A DNA stretch of 64,000 bases from the NCBI RefSeq assembly GCF_030149425.1, contig NZ_JASBRQ010000008.1, forward strand, positions 1-64,000, read 5' to 3'. A program made the translations under genes and the position numbers. This document shows, in pieces, positions 16,724-26,257 of the stretch (positions within the stretch are counted from its first letter, which is position 1; every line of letters starts with the position of its first letter). The DNA is from Maricaulis sp. Lineage in GTDB: Bacteria > Pseudomonadota > Alphaproteobacteria > Caulobacterales > Maricaulaceae. The notes beneath the pieces were generated by a model. That model searched no databases and had not been told where the DNA came from. It saw nothing but the letters and a program-made list of their open reading frames with translations.

Positions 16724-17485
16724 CTAGACCTCATCCGCCCCGCGCGGATTCCGTGCGCGCGAATTTAACCACATCATCCCCATCATGTCTGTCAAAGAGG
16801 CGAAAAGACGGCCAAAATTCGTATATTTTGATGACCCGATCGTGCGGTGGCGGTGCGTCACCGGGCGAAATTCGCAGAGATATCCCTCGCGATTCATCAG
16901 CGCAGGCAGGAAACGGTGCTGGTGATCAAAAAAGGGCAGTTCGAGATAGGCATCGCGCTTGAATGCCTTGAGACCACAGCCGGTATCATTGCAATTATCG
17001 TTCAGCATGCGCTTGCGAATGCCGTTGCCGAAGCGCGAGGCGAACTTTTTCCAGCCCGAGTCCTGACGATTGGCGCTGCGGTCTCCGCCGACAAGAGCGA
17101 GACCTTCCGGAGCGTCGTCGCGCATCAGTGCGTCAATGACCACGGGCAGGTTTTCCGGCGGGTTCTGGCCGTCGCCGTCCAGCGTCGCGACGACAGACCC
17201 GCGGGCATGCATGACGCCGGTCCTTACCGAGCGCGACTGGCCGGCATTATGGCGATGGGCGACCACGCGCAGGGCCGGCAGTTCGGCCTTGGCGTCGATC
17301 AGCTCCTGGCGGCTGCTATCGGTCGAGCAATCATCGACGAAAATCATCTCATAATTGCGCCCATCAAGAGCGGCCGCGATCTCGCGGGCCAGGGGAACAA
17401 CGTTTCCGGCTTCATTATAGGCCGGAACAACAACGGAAATATCGGGGGTCTGGCTCATAGTCATGTTCGCTCGAGCTTGCGTCAT
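16724..17485 (-). CDS. GT2 glycosyltransferase, polyprenyl-phosphate sugar synthase type
   Basis: 253 residues. The GT-A fold has S-V-V-V-P-A-Y-N-E-A near residue 20, F-V-D-D-C-S-T-D, and A-T-L-D-G-D-G-Q-N with the metal-binding D-x-D. The sequence follows the DPM1/ArnC-like branch, which loads a sugar onto undecaprenyl or dolichyl phosphate. No C-terminal membrane helices are present, as in the DPM1 type. GGGGA precedes the ATG at 17485. It is divergent from an ArnT-like GT39, which would use such a lipid-linked sugar, so the two may form a donor/transferase pair (inference). Confidence 0.88.
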   Translation of the reverse strand: MTQARANMTMSQTPDISVVVPAYNEAGNVVPLAREIAAALDGRNYEMIFVDDCSTDSSRQELIDAKAELPALRVVAHRHNAGQSRSVRTGVMHARGSVVATLDGDGQNPPENLPVVIDALMRDDAPEGLALVGGDRSANRQDSGWKKFASRFGNGIRKRMLNDNCNDTGCGLKAFKRDAYLELPFFDHQHRFLPALMNREGYLCEFRPVTHRHRTIGSSKYTNFGRLFASLTDMMGMMWLNSRARNPRGADEV

Positions 17486-17560
17486 AGTGTTTCCCCGTTA
17501 CATACCGGGTTCTCGTCATGACGCGAGGGATTTTTCCTTTCGCTGCAGCTGGAGTGTTAC

Positions 17561-19744
17561 ATGGCCGAGCTTGCCCAGGGCAAACGCGCCTTTGTTATTA
17601 TTGCTCTGATCGTCGCGCTGTCCGCGCTGGCAGGACTGTTTACCCTGCCGCCGCTCGACCGCGATGAGAGCCGCTTTGCCCAAGCCACGGCGCAAATGCT
17701 GGAGACCGGCAATTTCGTCGAGATCAATTTCCTCGACACCGAGCGCAACAAGAAACCGATCGGCATTCACTGGCTGCAGGTGGTCACGGTCGGCGCGCTC
17801 TCGGACGCGGAAGCACGCGAGATCTGGGCTTATCGCATACCGTCCATGCTCGGCGCCATTCTCGCCGCCCTCGCCTGTTTCTGGGGTGGCTCCCGCCTGA
17901 TCGGCCGCGAGGCGGCCTTTGCCGGCTCCGCCCTGTTCGCTGCGACGGTTCTCCTGGGCATTGAAGCGGGGATCGCCAAGACCGACGCCATGCTGGCCGG
18001 AGCCACCACACTGGCGATGGCTGCCCTGGCGAATCTGAGGGCCGATGAGAAAGCGGGCTGGAAGACGGCCATGCTGTTCTGGTTCGCCATCGGGCTCGGC
18101 ACCCTTATCAAGGGACCGGTCACGCCAATGGTCGCCGGGCTGGCCATCGCCGCCCTGGTCGCCTGGGAGCGCAAGCTCAACTGGCTCAAACCGCTGCTCT
18201 TCATTCCCGGACCGCTGCTCGCCATCGCCATGGTCCTGCCCTGGCTTGTCGCTATCCAGATCGCGACCGAGGGTAATTTCCTGCGCGAAGCGCTGGGCGA
18301 TGATCTCGGCCCCAAACTGGTCTCTTCTCATGAGCGCCATGGTGGTCCGATCGGCTATCACCTGATGTTGATGCCGCTGATGTTCTTCCCGGCCATCCTC
18401 TTCATCCTGCCCGGCGCCGGGCGCCTGGTCAGCGCTATTCGCGGCGAGGATGAAAACCTGGCCAAGGCGGCGCGTTTCCTCATCGCCTGGGCGGTGCCGA
18501 CCTGGCTGGTGTTTGAAATCCTGCCGACCAAGCTGCCCCACTATGTCCTGCCGGCCTATCCGGCACTGGCGCTGGCCGCTGGCTGGGGGCTGATGGAGAT
18601 TGCCAAGGCCAGGCCCTGGCAACGCTGGACCAGCTGGGGGCTGTATGCTTTCGCAGCGCTCGTCTTTGCGATCCTGATCCCGGTCGCCTTCCTGATCTAT
18701 GGCAATAATGCCAGCTGGGACGCGGTGCGCCTCTCCCTCGCCGGCTTCCAGAGCGGGTTCTCGCTGACCGCGCAGCCGGAAACCGCTGCCGTGATCGCCC
18801 TGGTCGCCGCCCTGTTTGCGGCGCTGGCCGGCGCAACCCTGGTCGCGGAACGGCTCAAGCCGGGACTTCTGGTCCTCATCCTGGCCATCGCCTCGGGGCT
18901 GGCCTGGCAGATCGCCATTCGCGGTGCCACCGTACCCAATGCCTATGCCATGCGCCTGGCCGATCAGGTCCGCGCCGCGCGGGACTATTCCGAGACTATC
19001 ACCGGCATTCCGGCCAGTGAGATCATCACCGCCTCGGGCTATACCGAGCCGAGCCTGGTCTTCTCGCTCGGCAGTGACACCGTGCTGGGTGAGAGTGCGG
19101 ATGTCCTGGCCTTCGCCGCCAACCGCAGCGAACCGACCATGGTCGTGCTCGACCTGTCGCGCGATGCGGAGTGGAAGCAGTTTCTCACCGATCCCTTCCC
19201 GCTGCCCTATAACCAGACCCAGCCCATGCAGGAGCAATTGGACAGGCTGGAGATCTGCCATACCAGCCTGGCCAGCGGCACCAATTATTCGCGCGGCGAC
19301 GAAACCGTTCTGGCCATCTTCTTCACCCGGTGCCAGGCCGATGCGGGCCTCACGGCAGCCCCGGTTGAGGAAACAGATGCAGGAACGGACACCGCAGCGC
19401 CGCAGCAATCCCGGGCCGTCCAGCAGCGCGTGCAGGCCACCATGCTGGCCTTGATGATGATGGGGTTCGGTCCGGTTGAAACCGTACTCGCCGTCAGTGA
19501 TGACGCGGACTTCAACCCGGAAATCCTGGCCAATACCAATGCACAGCTGGTCAGCTGGGACGCGTTCGAGGCGGATGACGGCACGCTGCGACCGGCAAGT
19601 GCGCCCTACGCCGTGGTCTATGATCTCCAGGCTGCTCCGGCACGCATTGACGGGGATTGGAGATTTGGCGGCTGTGGCGCGGAACTGGTCGGCACGCCGG
19701 AGCAACCCGAACTCATCGTCGTCCAGTATAATTGCGCGGAGTGA
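17561..19744 (+). CDS. GT39/ArnT-like membrane glycosyltransferase
   Basis: 727 residues. It moves a sugar from a polyprenyl-phosphate donor to an envelope acceptor. The first helix (A-F-V-I-I-A-L-I-V-A-L-S-A-L-A) is followed by the periplasmic P-P-L-D-R-D-E-S-R-F-A-Q motif with the catalytic Asp/Glu pair, then N-K-K-P-I-G-I-H-W-L-Q. About 11-12 further helices follow to residue 470. The C-terminal 250 residues are soluble, presumably periplasmic, and longer than in basic ArnT. GGAG lies 6 nt before the ATG. A divergent GT2 probably supplies the donor. An equally long open frame lies antisense and is a shadow. Confidence 0.9.
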   Translation: MAELAQGKRAFVIIALIVALSALAGLFTLPPLDRDESRFAQATAQMLETGNFVEINFLDTERNKKPIGIHWLQVVTVGALSDAEAREIWAYRIPSMLGAILAALACFWGGSRLIGREAAFAGSALFAATVLLGIEAGIAKTDAMLAGATTLAMAALANLRADEKAGWKTAMLFWFAIGLGTLIKGPVTPMVAGLAIAALVAWERKLNWLKPLLFIPGPLLAIAMVLPWLVAIQIATEGNFLREALGDDLGPKLVSSHERHGGPIGYHLMLMPLMFFPAILFILPGAGRLVSAIRGEDENLAKAARFLIAWAVPTWLVFEILPTKLPHYVLPAYPALALAAGWGLMEIAKARPWQRWTSWGLYAFAALVFAILIPVAFLIYGNNASWDAVRLSLAGFQSGFSLTAQPETAAVIALVAALFAALAGATLVAERLKPGLLVLILAIASGLAWQIAIRGATVPNAYAMRLADQVRAARDYSETITGIPASEIITASGYTEPSLVFSLGSDTVLGESADVLAFAANRSEPTMVVLDLSRDAEWKQFLTDPFPLPYNQTQPMQEQLDRLEICHTSLASGTNYSRGDETVLAIFFTRCQADAGLTAAPVEETDAGTDTAAPQQSRAVQQRVQATMLALMMMGFGPVETVLAVSDDADFNPEILANTNAQLVSWDAFEADDGTLRPASAPYAVVYDLQAAPARIDGDWRFGGCGAELVGTPEQPELIVVQYNCAE

Positions 19745-19749
19745 GCCCG

Positions 19750-20658
19750 ATGACCCAACGCGTTGAAATCGTCGAAGTCGGCCCGCGTGACGGGCTGCAG
19801 AATGACCCGGTCCTGCTGCCCACCGATGTGAAGATCGAATTTGTCGAACGCCTGATCGATGCCGGTGTGAAACGTATGGAAGCCGCTAGCTTCGTGCACC
19901 CCAAACTGGTTCCGGCCATGGCCGACAGCGCCGAGGTGATGAGCCGCGTGCCCCGGGTTGATGGAGTGAAATACATCGGCCTGGCGCTGAATGAAAAAGG
20001 CTTGCGCCGGGCGCTGGATGCCGGCTGTGACGAAGTCAATTACGTCATGGTGGCCTCACCCGGCTTCGGGCTGAAAAACCAGAATGCCACGCCGCAGCAA
20101 ACCGCCGATGCGTTCGACCAGATTGCCGTCCTGGCTCATGATGACGGTGTGCCGGTCTCGGTGACCATCTCGGTCGCATTCGGCGATCCGTTCGACGGCG
20201 AGGTCGACCCGGCCATTCTCGGTGAACTGGCGGCCCGGGCACGCGCTGCGGGTGCTGTTGAGCTGGCATTGGGCGATACGATCGGGGTCGCCGACCCCTG
20301 GGCCGTGCGCCGGGCCATCGACATTGTGCGCGAGCAGAGCGGTGACATGCGCCTGCGGCTGCATTTCCACAACACGCGCAATACGGCCATGGCCAACATC
20401 TTTGCCGCCATCGAGGCCGGCGTGGATGTCATTGATGCGTCCTGCGGCGGGATTGGCGGCTGCCCCTTCGCCCCGGCTGCGACCGGCAATGTCGCCAGCG
20501 AAGACGTGGTCTACATGCTCGACCGGGCCGGTATCGAAACCGGCATCGATCTCGACAAGATGATCGCGACAGCGAAATGGCTCGAGGACGAGGCGCTCAA
20601 ACACCCGATCGCCAGCGCCCTGGCCCGGGCAGGCGGCTTCAGGCCCGTACCGGCCTAG
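19750..20658 (+). CDS. mvaB: hydroxymethylglutaryl-CoA lyase
   Basis: 302 residues from the ATG at 19750 (GGAG 8 nt upstream). DRE-TIM metallolyase that splits HMG-CoA to acetoacetate and acetyl-CoA in leucine degradation. G-P-R-D-G-L-Q-N near residue 11 carries the catalytic Arg/Asp, L-H-F-H-N-T the metal histidines, and G-G-I-G-G-C-P-F-A-P the catalytic Cys, followed by A-T-G-N-V-A-S-E-D. The N-T-R-N in the His segment differs from the D-T-Y-G of classical enzymes, so a related acyl-CoA lyase is possible. The neighbours are glycan genes, not leucine catabolism genes. Confidence 0.85.
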   Translation: MTQRVEIVEVGPRDGLQNDPVLLPTDVKIEFVERLIDAGVKRMEAASFVHPKLVPAMADSAEVMSRVPRVDGVKYIGLALNEKGLRRALDAGCDEVNYVMVASPGFGLKNQNATPQQTADAFDQIAVLAHDDGVPVSVTISVAFGDPFDGEVDPAILGELAARARAAGAVELALGDTIGVADPWAVRRAIDIVREQSGDMRLRLHFHNTRNTAMANIFAAIEAGVDVIDASCGGIGGCPFAPAATGNVASEDVVYMLDRAGIETGIDLDKMIATAKWLEDEALKHPIASALARAGGFRPVPA

Positions 20659-21638
20659 GCTTCGGACCGCTTCACGTCCTGCTGCGGCGGCGAGGCCGAT
20701 GTGCCGCGGGTTGCCGGTAACCGCGACTTGCCCGGCTCGCGCACCTCCTCCCGTTTCAGGACGCGATTGACCCGGTTCTTGACGAGATGCCAGGCGACAC
20801 GGGCCCAGATCGCCAGGAAGACCGGCACCGCCATCACCACAGTGCCGGTGCGCTCGAACACACTGGGGTAGAATTTCCAGAAATACTTCACCAGGCCGGC
20901 CGCCTTGTGCGTCTCCACAAACAGCGGGCTGGTTTCGCTGGTCCCGCCATAATGCAGGATATTGGCGCGCGGTTCGAAAAAGACCCGGCCACCGGCATTG
21001 CGCATGGTGCGGCACAGATCGATATCCTCGACATGCAGGAAATAGCGCTCGTCGAAGCCACCATGGCGCGCGAACACCTCGCGCGGGATCAGCATGGCGG
21101 CACCGGACACGGTTGGCACCTCGACCAGGGCTTCGGGCAATTGCTCGTCTTCCCAGTGGATCGAGCCGAGCCACGGCATCAGGCGCTCAAGACCGAGAAA
21201 GCTGACCGCAGCGCTGCGCAAGGTCAGCTCGCCACGCCGGGCACCGCGTTGCTCGCTGCCATCATCATTGAGGATGCGGCCACCGATGATCCACGCCTCG
21301 CCCTTCATTTGCGAAGCAGATTGCATGAGCTGATCCGCCGCTGTCGGCACCAGGACGGCGTCCGGGTTGAGGAAGAGCAGGAGTTCACCCGTCGCCACTT
21401 CGGCGCCGAGATTACAGCCCTTGCCGAAGCCCAGATTGGCGCCGGTCTCGATCAGCTTGAATTTGGGATTCTCAGCCGCGAGGTCGCGCAGTTCGACCAC
21501 GGTCGCGGGCGGATTGACGTGATTGACGAAAACAAACTCGTCCACGGCCGGTGTCGCCAGCACTGACTTCACCGAATCCATAAGCCGCTCTCCTGTCATC
21601 CAGGACACGGTTACGACGCTGAGTTTGGGCTCAGACAT
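20655..21638 (-). CDS. GT2 family glycosyltransferase, rhamnosyltransferase type
   Basis: 327 residues from the ATG at 21638 (M-S-E-P-K-L-S-V-V-T-V-S-W); the frame is open upstream but would overlap the ligase gene. N-terminal GT-A domain with F-V-N-H-V-N near the donor site, F-L-N-P-D-A as D-x-D equivalent, and H-V-E-D-I-D-L-C with the catalytic base region. One membrane segment lies near 265-285 (T-V-V-M-A-V-P-V-F-L-A-I). Such enzymes add sugars to O-antigen or capsule units. The gene follows the O-antigen ligase by 8 nt. Its stop codon shares a CTAG with the convergent lyase stop. Confidence 0.88.
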   Translation of the reverse strand: MSEPKLSVVTVSWMTGERLMDSVKSVLATPAVDEFVFVNHVNPPATVVELRDLAAENPKFKLIETGANLGFGKGCNLGAEVATGELLLFLNPDAVLVPTAADQLMQSASQMKGEAWIIGGRILNDDGSEQRGARRGELTLRSAAVSFLGLERLMPWLGSIHWEDEQLPEALVEVPTVSGAAMLIPREVFARHGGFDERYFLHVEDIDLCRTMRNAGGRVFFEPRANILHYGGTSETSPLFVETHKAAGLVKYFWKFYPSVFERTGTVVMAVPVFLAIWARVAWHLVKNRVNRVLKREEVREPGKSRLPATRGTSASPPQQDVKRSEA

Positions 21639-21646
21639 GATCACGT

Positions 21647-22849
21647 TCAGTTTTTCGCACGAAGGAAAAATACCGCACTCGCCGCCAGGGCGACAGCCCC
21701 CTGATGCCATTCCTGCCAGACACCATAGGAGAAGATCAAAAGCACTGCATAGCTCACCGCGACCCATACGATTGCCGCGCACTGAATCCGGCCGATACAT
21801 TTGTTCAGGCTGAGTTGCTCGCCGAGCGCCACCAGCGCCACACCGAGAAGCAAGGCACCGACCAGCCCGGTTTCCAGCCAGATCTGCAGCGCCGCATTGT
21901 GCGGATGCAGCGGCAGCCCTTCGAGCTCGCGCCCGGCCACTTCGATCGTCGCACTGAGCGGACGGGAGGCATCCAGGCCATGGCCGAACCAGGGCGCCTG
22001 GTAAATCAGCTCGCTGGCGAAAGACCAGATCTCCAACCGCCAGGCCCAGGACAGCGGAATATTGTCCACCACCGCCGGCGGCAGGGAATTCAACACACCG
22101 GGCACAATCAGCGGCATGGTGACGATAGCGCCGGCGATGCCGCCAAAGGTGACCGCCAGCATGGCGCGCGGAAAGCGCAAGGCGACCCCGGCAGCAATGG
22201 CCGCGATCAGATAGGCGGCCGCATTGACCTGGGTTTCGAAGCTAAACGCCGCCACCAGGGTCAAAAGGGCGAGGACAATGCCGATCAGCGGCCCGCCCTT
22301 ATGCCAGGCCAGGAAAACCGCGGGCCCGGCCAGCAGGACCAGGGGCGCGGCGGCATGCCCGAGGGAGCGGTTGACGTCGATCATCAGATCGGAGTGGCGG
22401 GCATAATTCACACCCTCCACCGTGGTCTTGAAGCTGGCCGTTCCCGAGCCGGCCGTCAGGGCCTCGGCAAACAGGAACAGGCCAAGGGCAAAAACGGTGA
22501 AAATCAGCACCGCTTCAACCCGGCTGCGCCAGCGCCCTTCCAGCAGGCCAACGCGGACAGCAAACAGGATGTAGAGCGGGATACCGAGCACGGTCTTGGG
22601 GATTTGCTGCGGATCATCATGCGGTGACCACAGGAAACTGACCCCGACCCAGACCAGAAACAGCGCCAGCGGCACGCTGGCCCAGGGCCAGCGCACCTGG
22701 CGCCAGGAATGCGGCCAGAGCGGCAGCATGATCAGGGCGGTGAAGGCCATCAGCGGAGCGATCAGCAAAGAGCTGGCCACGGCCGACGGATAGGCGAGTG
22801 CAAATACGATGCACCCGACAATACCGACCTTGGCCTCGCTTCGCGTCAT
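21647..22849 (-). CDS. O-antigen ligase family (Wzy_C) membrane protein
   Basis: 400 residues with about ten hydrophobic helices. The Wzy_C region has G-H-G-L-D-A-S-R near residue 280 and L-H-P-H-N-A-A-L-Q-I-W-L-E-T-G near 325, where the conserved His and Arg belong. These proteins ligate polymer to lipid A core or polymerise repeat units at the periplasmic face; sequence alone does not decide which. The gene lies 17 nt after thrS and 8 nt before the GT2 gene on the same strand. Confidence 0.88.
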   Translation of the reverse strand: MTRSEAKVGIVGCIVFALAYPSAVASSLLIAPLMAFTALIMLPLWPHSWRQVRWPWASVPLALFLVWVGVSFLWSPHDDPQQIPKTVLGIPLYILFAVRVGLLEGRWRSRVEAVLIFTVFALGLFLFAEALTAGSGTASFKTTVEGVNYARHSDLMIDVNRSLGHAAAPLVLLAGPAVFLAWHKGGPLIGIVLALLTLVAAFSFETQVNAAAYLIAAIAAGVALRFPRAMLAVTFGGIAGAIVTMPLIVPGVLNSLPPAVVDNIPLSWAWRLEIWSFASELIYQAPWFGHGLDASRPLSATIEVAGRELEGLPLHPHNAALQIWLETGLVGALLLGVALVALGEQLSLNKCIGRIQCAAIVWVAVSYAVLLIFSYGVWQEWHQGAVALAASAVFFLRAKN

Positions 22850-22866
22850 CGCGCTTCCGCCCGCTC

Positions 22867-24801
22867 TCAGGCCCGCTTGAGATCCGGGGCAAGCGCCTCG
22901 GCCTTGAGCTGGGCAATGGCCTGATCAAGCGGCAGGACTTCCTGGGTCCGGTTGCCATCGCCGAGGAAACGCAGCGCCACCGCGCCCTCTTCGGCTTCCT
23001 TGCGGCCGACCACGGCGATCACCGGAACCTTGCCGACCGAGTGCTCGCGGACCTTGTAGTTGATCTTCTCATTGCGCAGATCGACATCGACCCGAAGCCC
23101 GGCGGCAGCCATGGCATCGGTAACCTGCTGGGCGTATTCATCCGCATCCGAGGTAATCGTCGCGACGACGATCTGGCGCGGTGCCAGCCAGAACGGCAGC
23201 TTGCCGGCATAGTTCTCGATGAGAACACCCAGGAAGCGCTCCAGCGAGCCGAGAATGGCCCGGTGCAGCATGACCGGACGGTGCTTGTCCGCATCCTCGC
23301 CGACATAAACCGCATCGAGACGTTCCGGCAGGTTGAAGTCACACTGGATCGTACCGGTCTGCCATTCGCGACCGATCGCGTCCTTCACCACGAAGTCGAG
23401 TTTGGGACCATAAAAGGCGCCATCACCCGGATTGTGCTCATAGTCGAGGCCGGAGGCCTGGGCTGCGGCAACCAGGGCGGCCTCGGCCTTGTCCCAGACC
23501 TCGTCAGAGCCGACGCGCTGTTCGGGACGGTCGGAGAATTTGATGCGCGGCTCTTCAAAACCGAAATCCTCATAGACCGACTTCAACAATTCACAGAAAG
23601 CCGTCACTTCCGCCGTGATCTGATCGACCGTGCAGAAGATATGGGCGTCATCCTGGACAAAGCCGCGAACGCGCATCAGGCCGTGCAGCGACCCTGACGG
23701 CTCATAGCGGTGACAGGATCCGAACTCGGCCATGCGCAGCGGCAGGTCGCGATAGGATTTCTGGCCCTGGTTGAAGACCTGGACGTGGCAGGGGCAGTTC
23801 ATCGGCTTTACGGCCAGGACTTTTTCTTCCTGGTCGATCGAGGAGATGAACATGTTCTCGCGATACTTGTCCCAGTGGCCCGAGGCTTCCCAGAACTTCC
23901 GGTCCATCAATTGCGGCGTCTTGATCTCGACATAGCCATTCTGTTCCAGGCGGCGGCGCATATAATTCTCGACCGAGCGATACAGCGTCCAGCCGGCCGG
24001 ATGCCAGAATACCTGGCCCTGGGCTTCTTCCTGGAAGTGGAAAAGCTCCATCTGCTTACCGAGACGGCGGTGGTCGCGCTTCTCCGCTTCCTCGATGCGG
24101 TGCAGATGCGCCTTGAGTTGTTTCTCGTCGAGCCAGGCCGTGCCGTAGATACGCTGCAGCTGGGCATTGCGATGATCGCCGCGCCAATAGGCGCCGGCCA
24201 CCTTCATCAGCTTGAAGGCCTTGCCGATCTTGCCCGTCGACGGCAGGTGCGGCCCACGGCACAGATCCATCCACTCACCCTGGCGGTAAATGGTGATGGT
24301 CTCGTCCTCGGGCAGGTCCTCGATCAGTTCCGCCTTGTACTGCTCGCCCATCGCCTTGAACTTGGCGATCGCTTCATTGCGGTCCCAGACCTCGCGCTGG
24401 AACGGCAGGTCGGCATCGACGATCTCGCGCATGCGCTGTTCGATGGCCTCGAAATCTTCCGTCGAGAAGGGCTCGTTGCGGGCGAAGTCGTAATAGAAAC
24501 CATCCTCGATCGCCGGGCCGATGGTGACCTGGGTTCCCGGGAACAGGTCCTGGACCGCCTGGGCCAGAATGTGCGCCGTATCGTGACGGATCACCTCGAG
24601 CGCCTCGTCATCCCTGCGGGTGATGATGGCAACTTCGGCATCGCCCTCGAAGGGGCGCATCAAATCCCATTCCTCGCCGTCGACCTTGGCGATAACCGCG
24701 GCCTTGGCGAGTGATTTGGAAATCCCCGAGGCGAGGTCAAACGGCGTCGCGCCATCTGCCAGTTCGCGTTTGGATCCATCGGGAAGCGTTACGTTGATCA
24801 T
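22867..24801 (-). CDS. thrS: threonyl-tRNA synthetase
   Basis: 644 residues, full length. TGS domain at 1-60, then the editing domain with H73-x-x-x-H77 and a distal H-x-x-x-C-type site. The class II core includes [11 protein letters not shown] (motif 2) and the zinc-binding C-P-C-H region, and an anticodon-binding domain follows with [10 protein letters not shown]. It charges tRNA-Thr and clears Ser-tRNA-Thr. The ATG overlaps the stop of yidD by 4 nt, so expression is coupled. Confidence 0.97.
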   Translation of the reverse strand: MINVTLPDGSKRELADGATPFDLASGISKSLAKAAVIAKVDGEEWDLMRPFEGDAEVAIITRRDDEALEVIRHDTAHILAQAVQDLFPGTQVTIGPAIEDGFYYDFARNEPFSTEDFEAIEQRMREIVDADLPFQREVWDRNEAIAKFKAMGEQYKAELIEDLPEDETITIYRQGEWMDLCRGPHLPSTGKIGKAFKLMKVAGAYWRGDHRNAQLQRIYGTAWLDEKQLKAHLHRIEEAEKRDHRRLGKQMELFHFQEEAQGQVFWHPAGWTLYRSVENYMRRRLEQNGYVEIKTPQLMDRKFWEASGHWDKYRENMFISSIDQEEKVLAVKPMNCPCHVQVFNQGQKSYRDLPLRMAEFGSCHRYEPSGSLHGLMRVRGFVQDDAHIFCTVDQITAEVTAFCELLKSVYEDFGFEEPRIKFSDRPEQRVGSDEVWDKAEAALVAAAQASGLDYEHNPGDGAFYGPKLDFVVKDAIGREWQTGTIQCDFNLPERLDAVYVGEDADKHRPVMLHRAILGSLERFLGVLIENYAGKLPFWLAPRQIVVATITSDADEYAQQVTDAMAAAGLRVDVDLRNEKINYKVREHSVGKVPVIAVVGRKEAEEGAVALRFLGDGNRTQEVLPLDQAIAQLKAEALAPDLKRA

Positions 24802-25172
24802 GTTTCTTCGTCCTTGCCGTCGACGGGTGCTGCCGCCGTTAGCGTGTCACGGTCCTGAGCCCTTTTGGCCGGTTTGAATTTCCAAACCGCCCACCAGGGC
24901 GCATGCGTTTTGTCCTGCGGTGCCGGATCGAACCCGAAAGTTCCCCCCGGCCGGCATCGTCCAAGCCGTCCCAGCGTCAGCCAGAACCCGCGCCAGGCTC
25001 CCTGGGCGCGGACGGCATCGGCCGAATACATGGAACAGGAGGGTTCGTGCCGGCACCGGATACCCAGCGCGTAAAACAGTGGCGACAGCGTATAGCGATA
25101 GACCGCCAACACTGCGACCATGAGCCATTCTACCGGCCCCAGCCCCCGACCTGTCCGTTCGGATGAACGCAT
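24798..25172 (-). CDS. yidD: membrane protein insertion efficiency factor YidD
   Basis: 124 residues from the ATG at 25172; the frame is open 14 codons further up. The family core is complete: [20 protein letters not shown], and [16 protein letters not shown]. YidD is a small membrane-associated protein that aids YidC-dependent insertion. The C-terminal tail is longer and charged. The usual rpmH-rnpA-yidC context is replaced by thrS downstream and an IscU-like gene upstream, an arrangement known in Alphaproteobacteria. Confidence 0.92.
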   Translation of the reverse strand: MRSSERTGRGLGPVEWLMVAVLAVYRYTLSPLFYALGIRCRHEPSCSMYSADAVRAQGAWRGFWLTLGRLGRCRPGGTFGFDPAPQDKTHAPWWAVWKFKPAKRAQDRDTLTAAAPVDGKDEET

Positions 25173-25313
25173 GTCAATCAAGCCTTTTAACGCCGCGCTC
25201 TGTGCTGTCCACACTGAACCTGCTTTGTCTTGGCGCGGCCACCAAAAATATCTGTTTGAAAGGGTTTGGCTCGGGCGGACCGCCTGTCCCGCGTCCGGCG
25301 GGGGCGGCCAGCC

Positions 25314-25757
25314 CTAGGCAGTCAATGTCTGCGGCCGGGATGTCGCCTCGATGGCGTCCAGTGCCGCCTCAAAGGCCAGCAGGACCGATTGATGCCGGGC
25401 CGGATAATCGCGTGCACCTTCAAGCGCGGCCAGTTCAGCGAAGCGGCCCTGCGGCGGCGCAGCGCCGTCTTTGAGCATGGCTTTAAGGCCGTCGCGTCCG
25501 GCGCGGATCTCCGCCGCCGTCGCCCCCAGCGCATGGCGTGCGAGCACGGCTGCGGCGGCCTGGCCGAGGGCGCAAGCCTTCACACGCAAGGCCAGATCAG
25601 CAATGCGGTCGTCTTCACACCGCAGATCAAGCTCCAGCTCCGAACCGCACAAGCGTGCGACCTTGCGCACGCGAGCGTCCGGTGCGTCGAGTGCTCCCAG
25701 GCGCGGAATATCCGCCGCCAGTCTGAGCACGTCGCTGGAGTAGAGGTGATCGGTCAT
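25314..25757 (-). CDS. IscU/NifU-like Fe-S cluster scaffold protein
   Basis: 147 residues from the ATG at 25757. Two ligand-type cysteines are in family positions (R-L-C-G-S-E-L and V-K-A-C-A-L-G-Q). The third canonical Cys is Ser in R-H-Q-S-V-L-L, a replacement I believe is common in this alphaproteobacterial subgroup. A degenerate scaffold or carrier rather than a classical IscU is therefore likely. It sits 141 nt upstream of yidD on the same strand, a conserved pairing. No isc or suf genes are in the window. Confidence 0.8.
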   Translation of the reverse strand: MTDHLYSSDVLRLAADIPRLGALDAPDARVRKVARLCGSELELDLRCEDDRIADLALRVKACALGQAAAAVLARHALGATAAEIRAGRDGLKAMLKDGAAPPQGRFAELAALEGARDYPARHQSVLLAFEAALDAIEATSRPQTLTA

Positions 25758-25798
25758 GCTTGGATATTTAAGCGATGGCGCCGCGCCGCGCCAGTGGG

Positions 25799-26059
25799 TC
25801 ATTCTGCGCTTTCAAGATAATCCAGATCCGTCCGCTCACCGATACTGAGTACACGCGGCAAATCGAAAGGCGGTTGCGGCGCACGGCCAATCTGGGGTGC
25901 CACGCCGATATCCAGCACGGTGATATCATTGATCACCGCACAGGCACGGGCCAGGGCCTCGGCTTCAGTCTTGTTGGCTGCAAGGACGCGATAACTCAGG
26001 ACAAAACGCCCGCTGACGTCGGCGCCCATAATCATCGCTTCAAATACCACCAGGACCAT
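25799..26059 (-). CDS. 86-residue protein of unknown function
   Basis: ATG at 26059 has a good ribosome site (GGAGG, 8 nt spacing). The frame is open upstream but without a ribosome site. The sequence is a compact alpha/beta pattern: strand V-L-V-V-F-E-A-M-I-M, strand F-V-L-S-Y-R-V-L-A, helix K-T-E-A-E-A-L-A-R-A-C-A, strand I-T-V-L-D-I-G-V. This resembles a small ferredoxin-like or dodecin-size fold, but I recognise no family. It ends 41 nt before the IscU-like gene and may be cotranscribed with it and yidD-thrS. Confidence 0.6.
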   Translation of the reverse strand: MVLVVFEAMIMGADVSGRFVLSYRVLAANKTEAEALARACAVINDITVLDIGVAPQIGRAPQPPFDLPRVLSIGERTDLDYLESAE

Positions 26060-26257
26060 ATCAAGGTCCTCCGGTTCGCTAGAGAACAAGCATAGCCGAA
26101 AAATTCCCGCATGCAAAATATGGGTTTTGACATGCGACCATACAGGTGCGAATGATCGCTTCGCTGCACCCTGGCGGTGATGCACAGCGCTGTGATTTTG
26201 AAATTCGGCTTAGACGCCCTAAATAGACCCCAAGCGCAAAGGCGCAGACTATTCGAT

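Noticed and set aside
17516-19705. 729-codon open frame antisense to the ArnT-like gene
   Set aside because: Gln/Gly/Asp/Arg-rich shadow of a GC-rich gene. The plus-strand frame has a ribosome site, membrane helices and the ArnT motifs.
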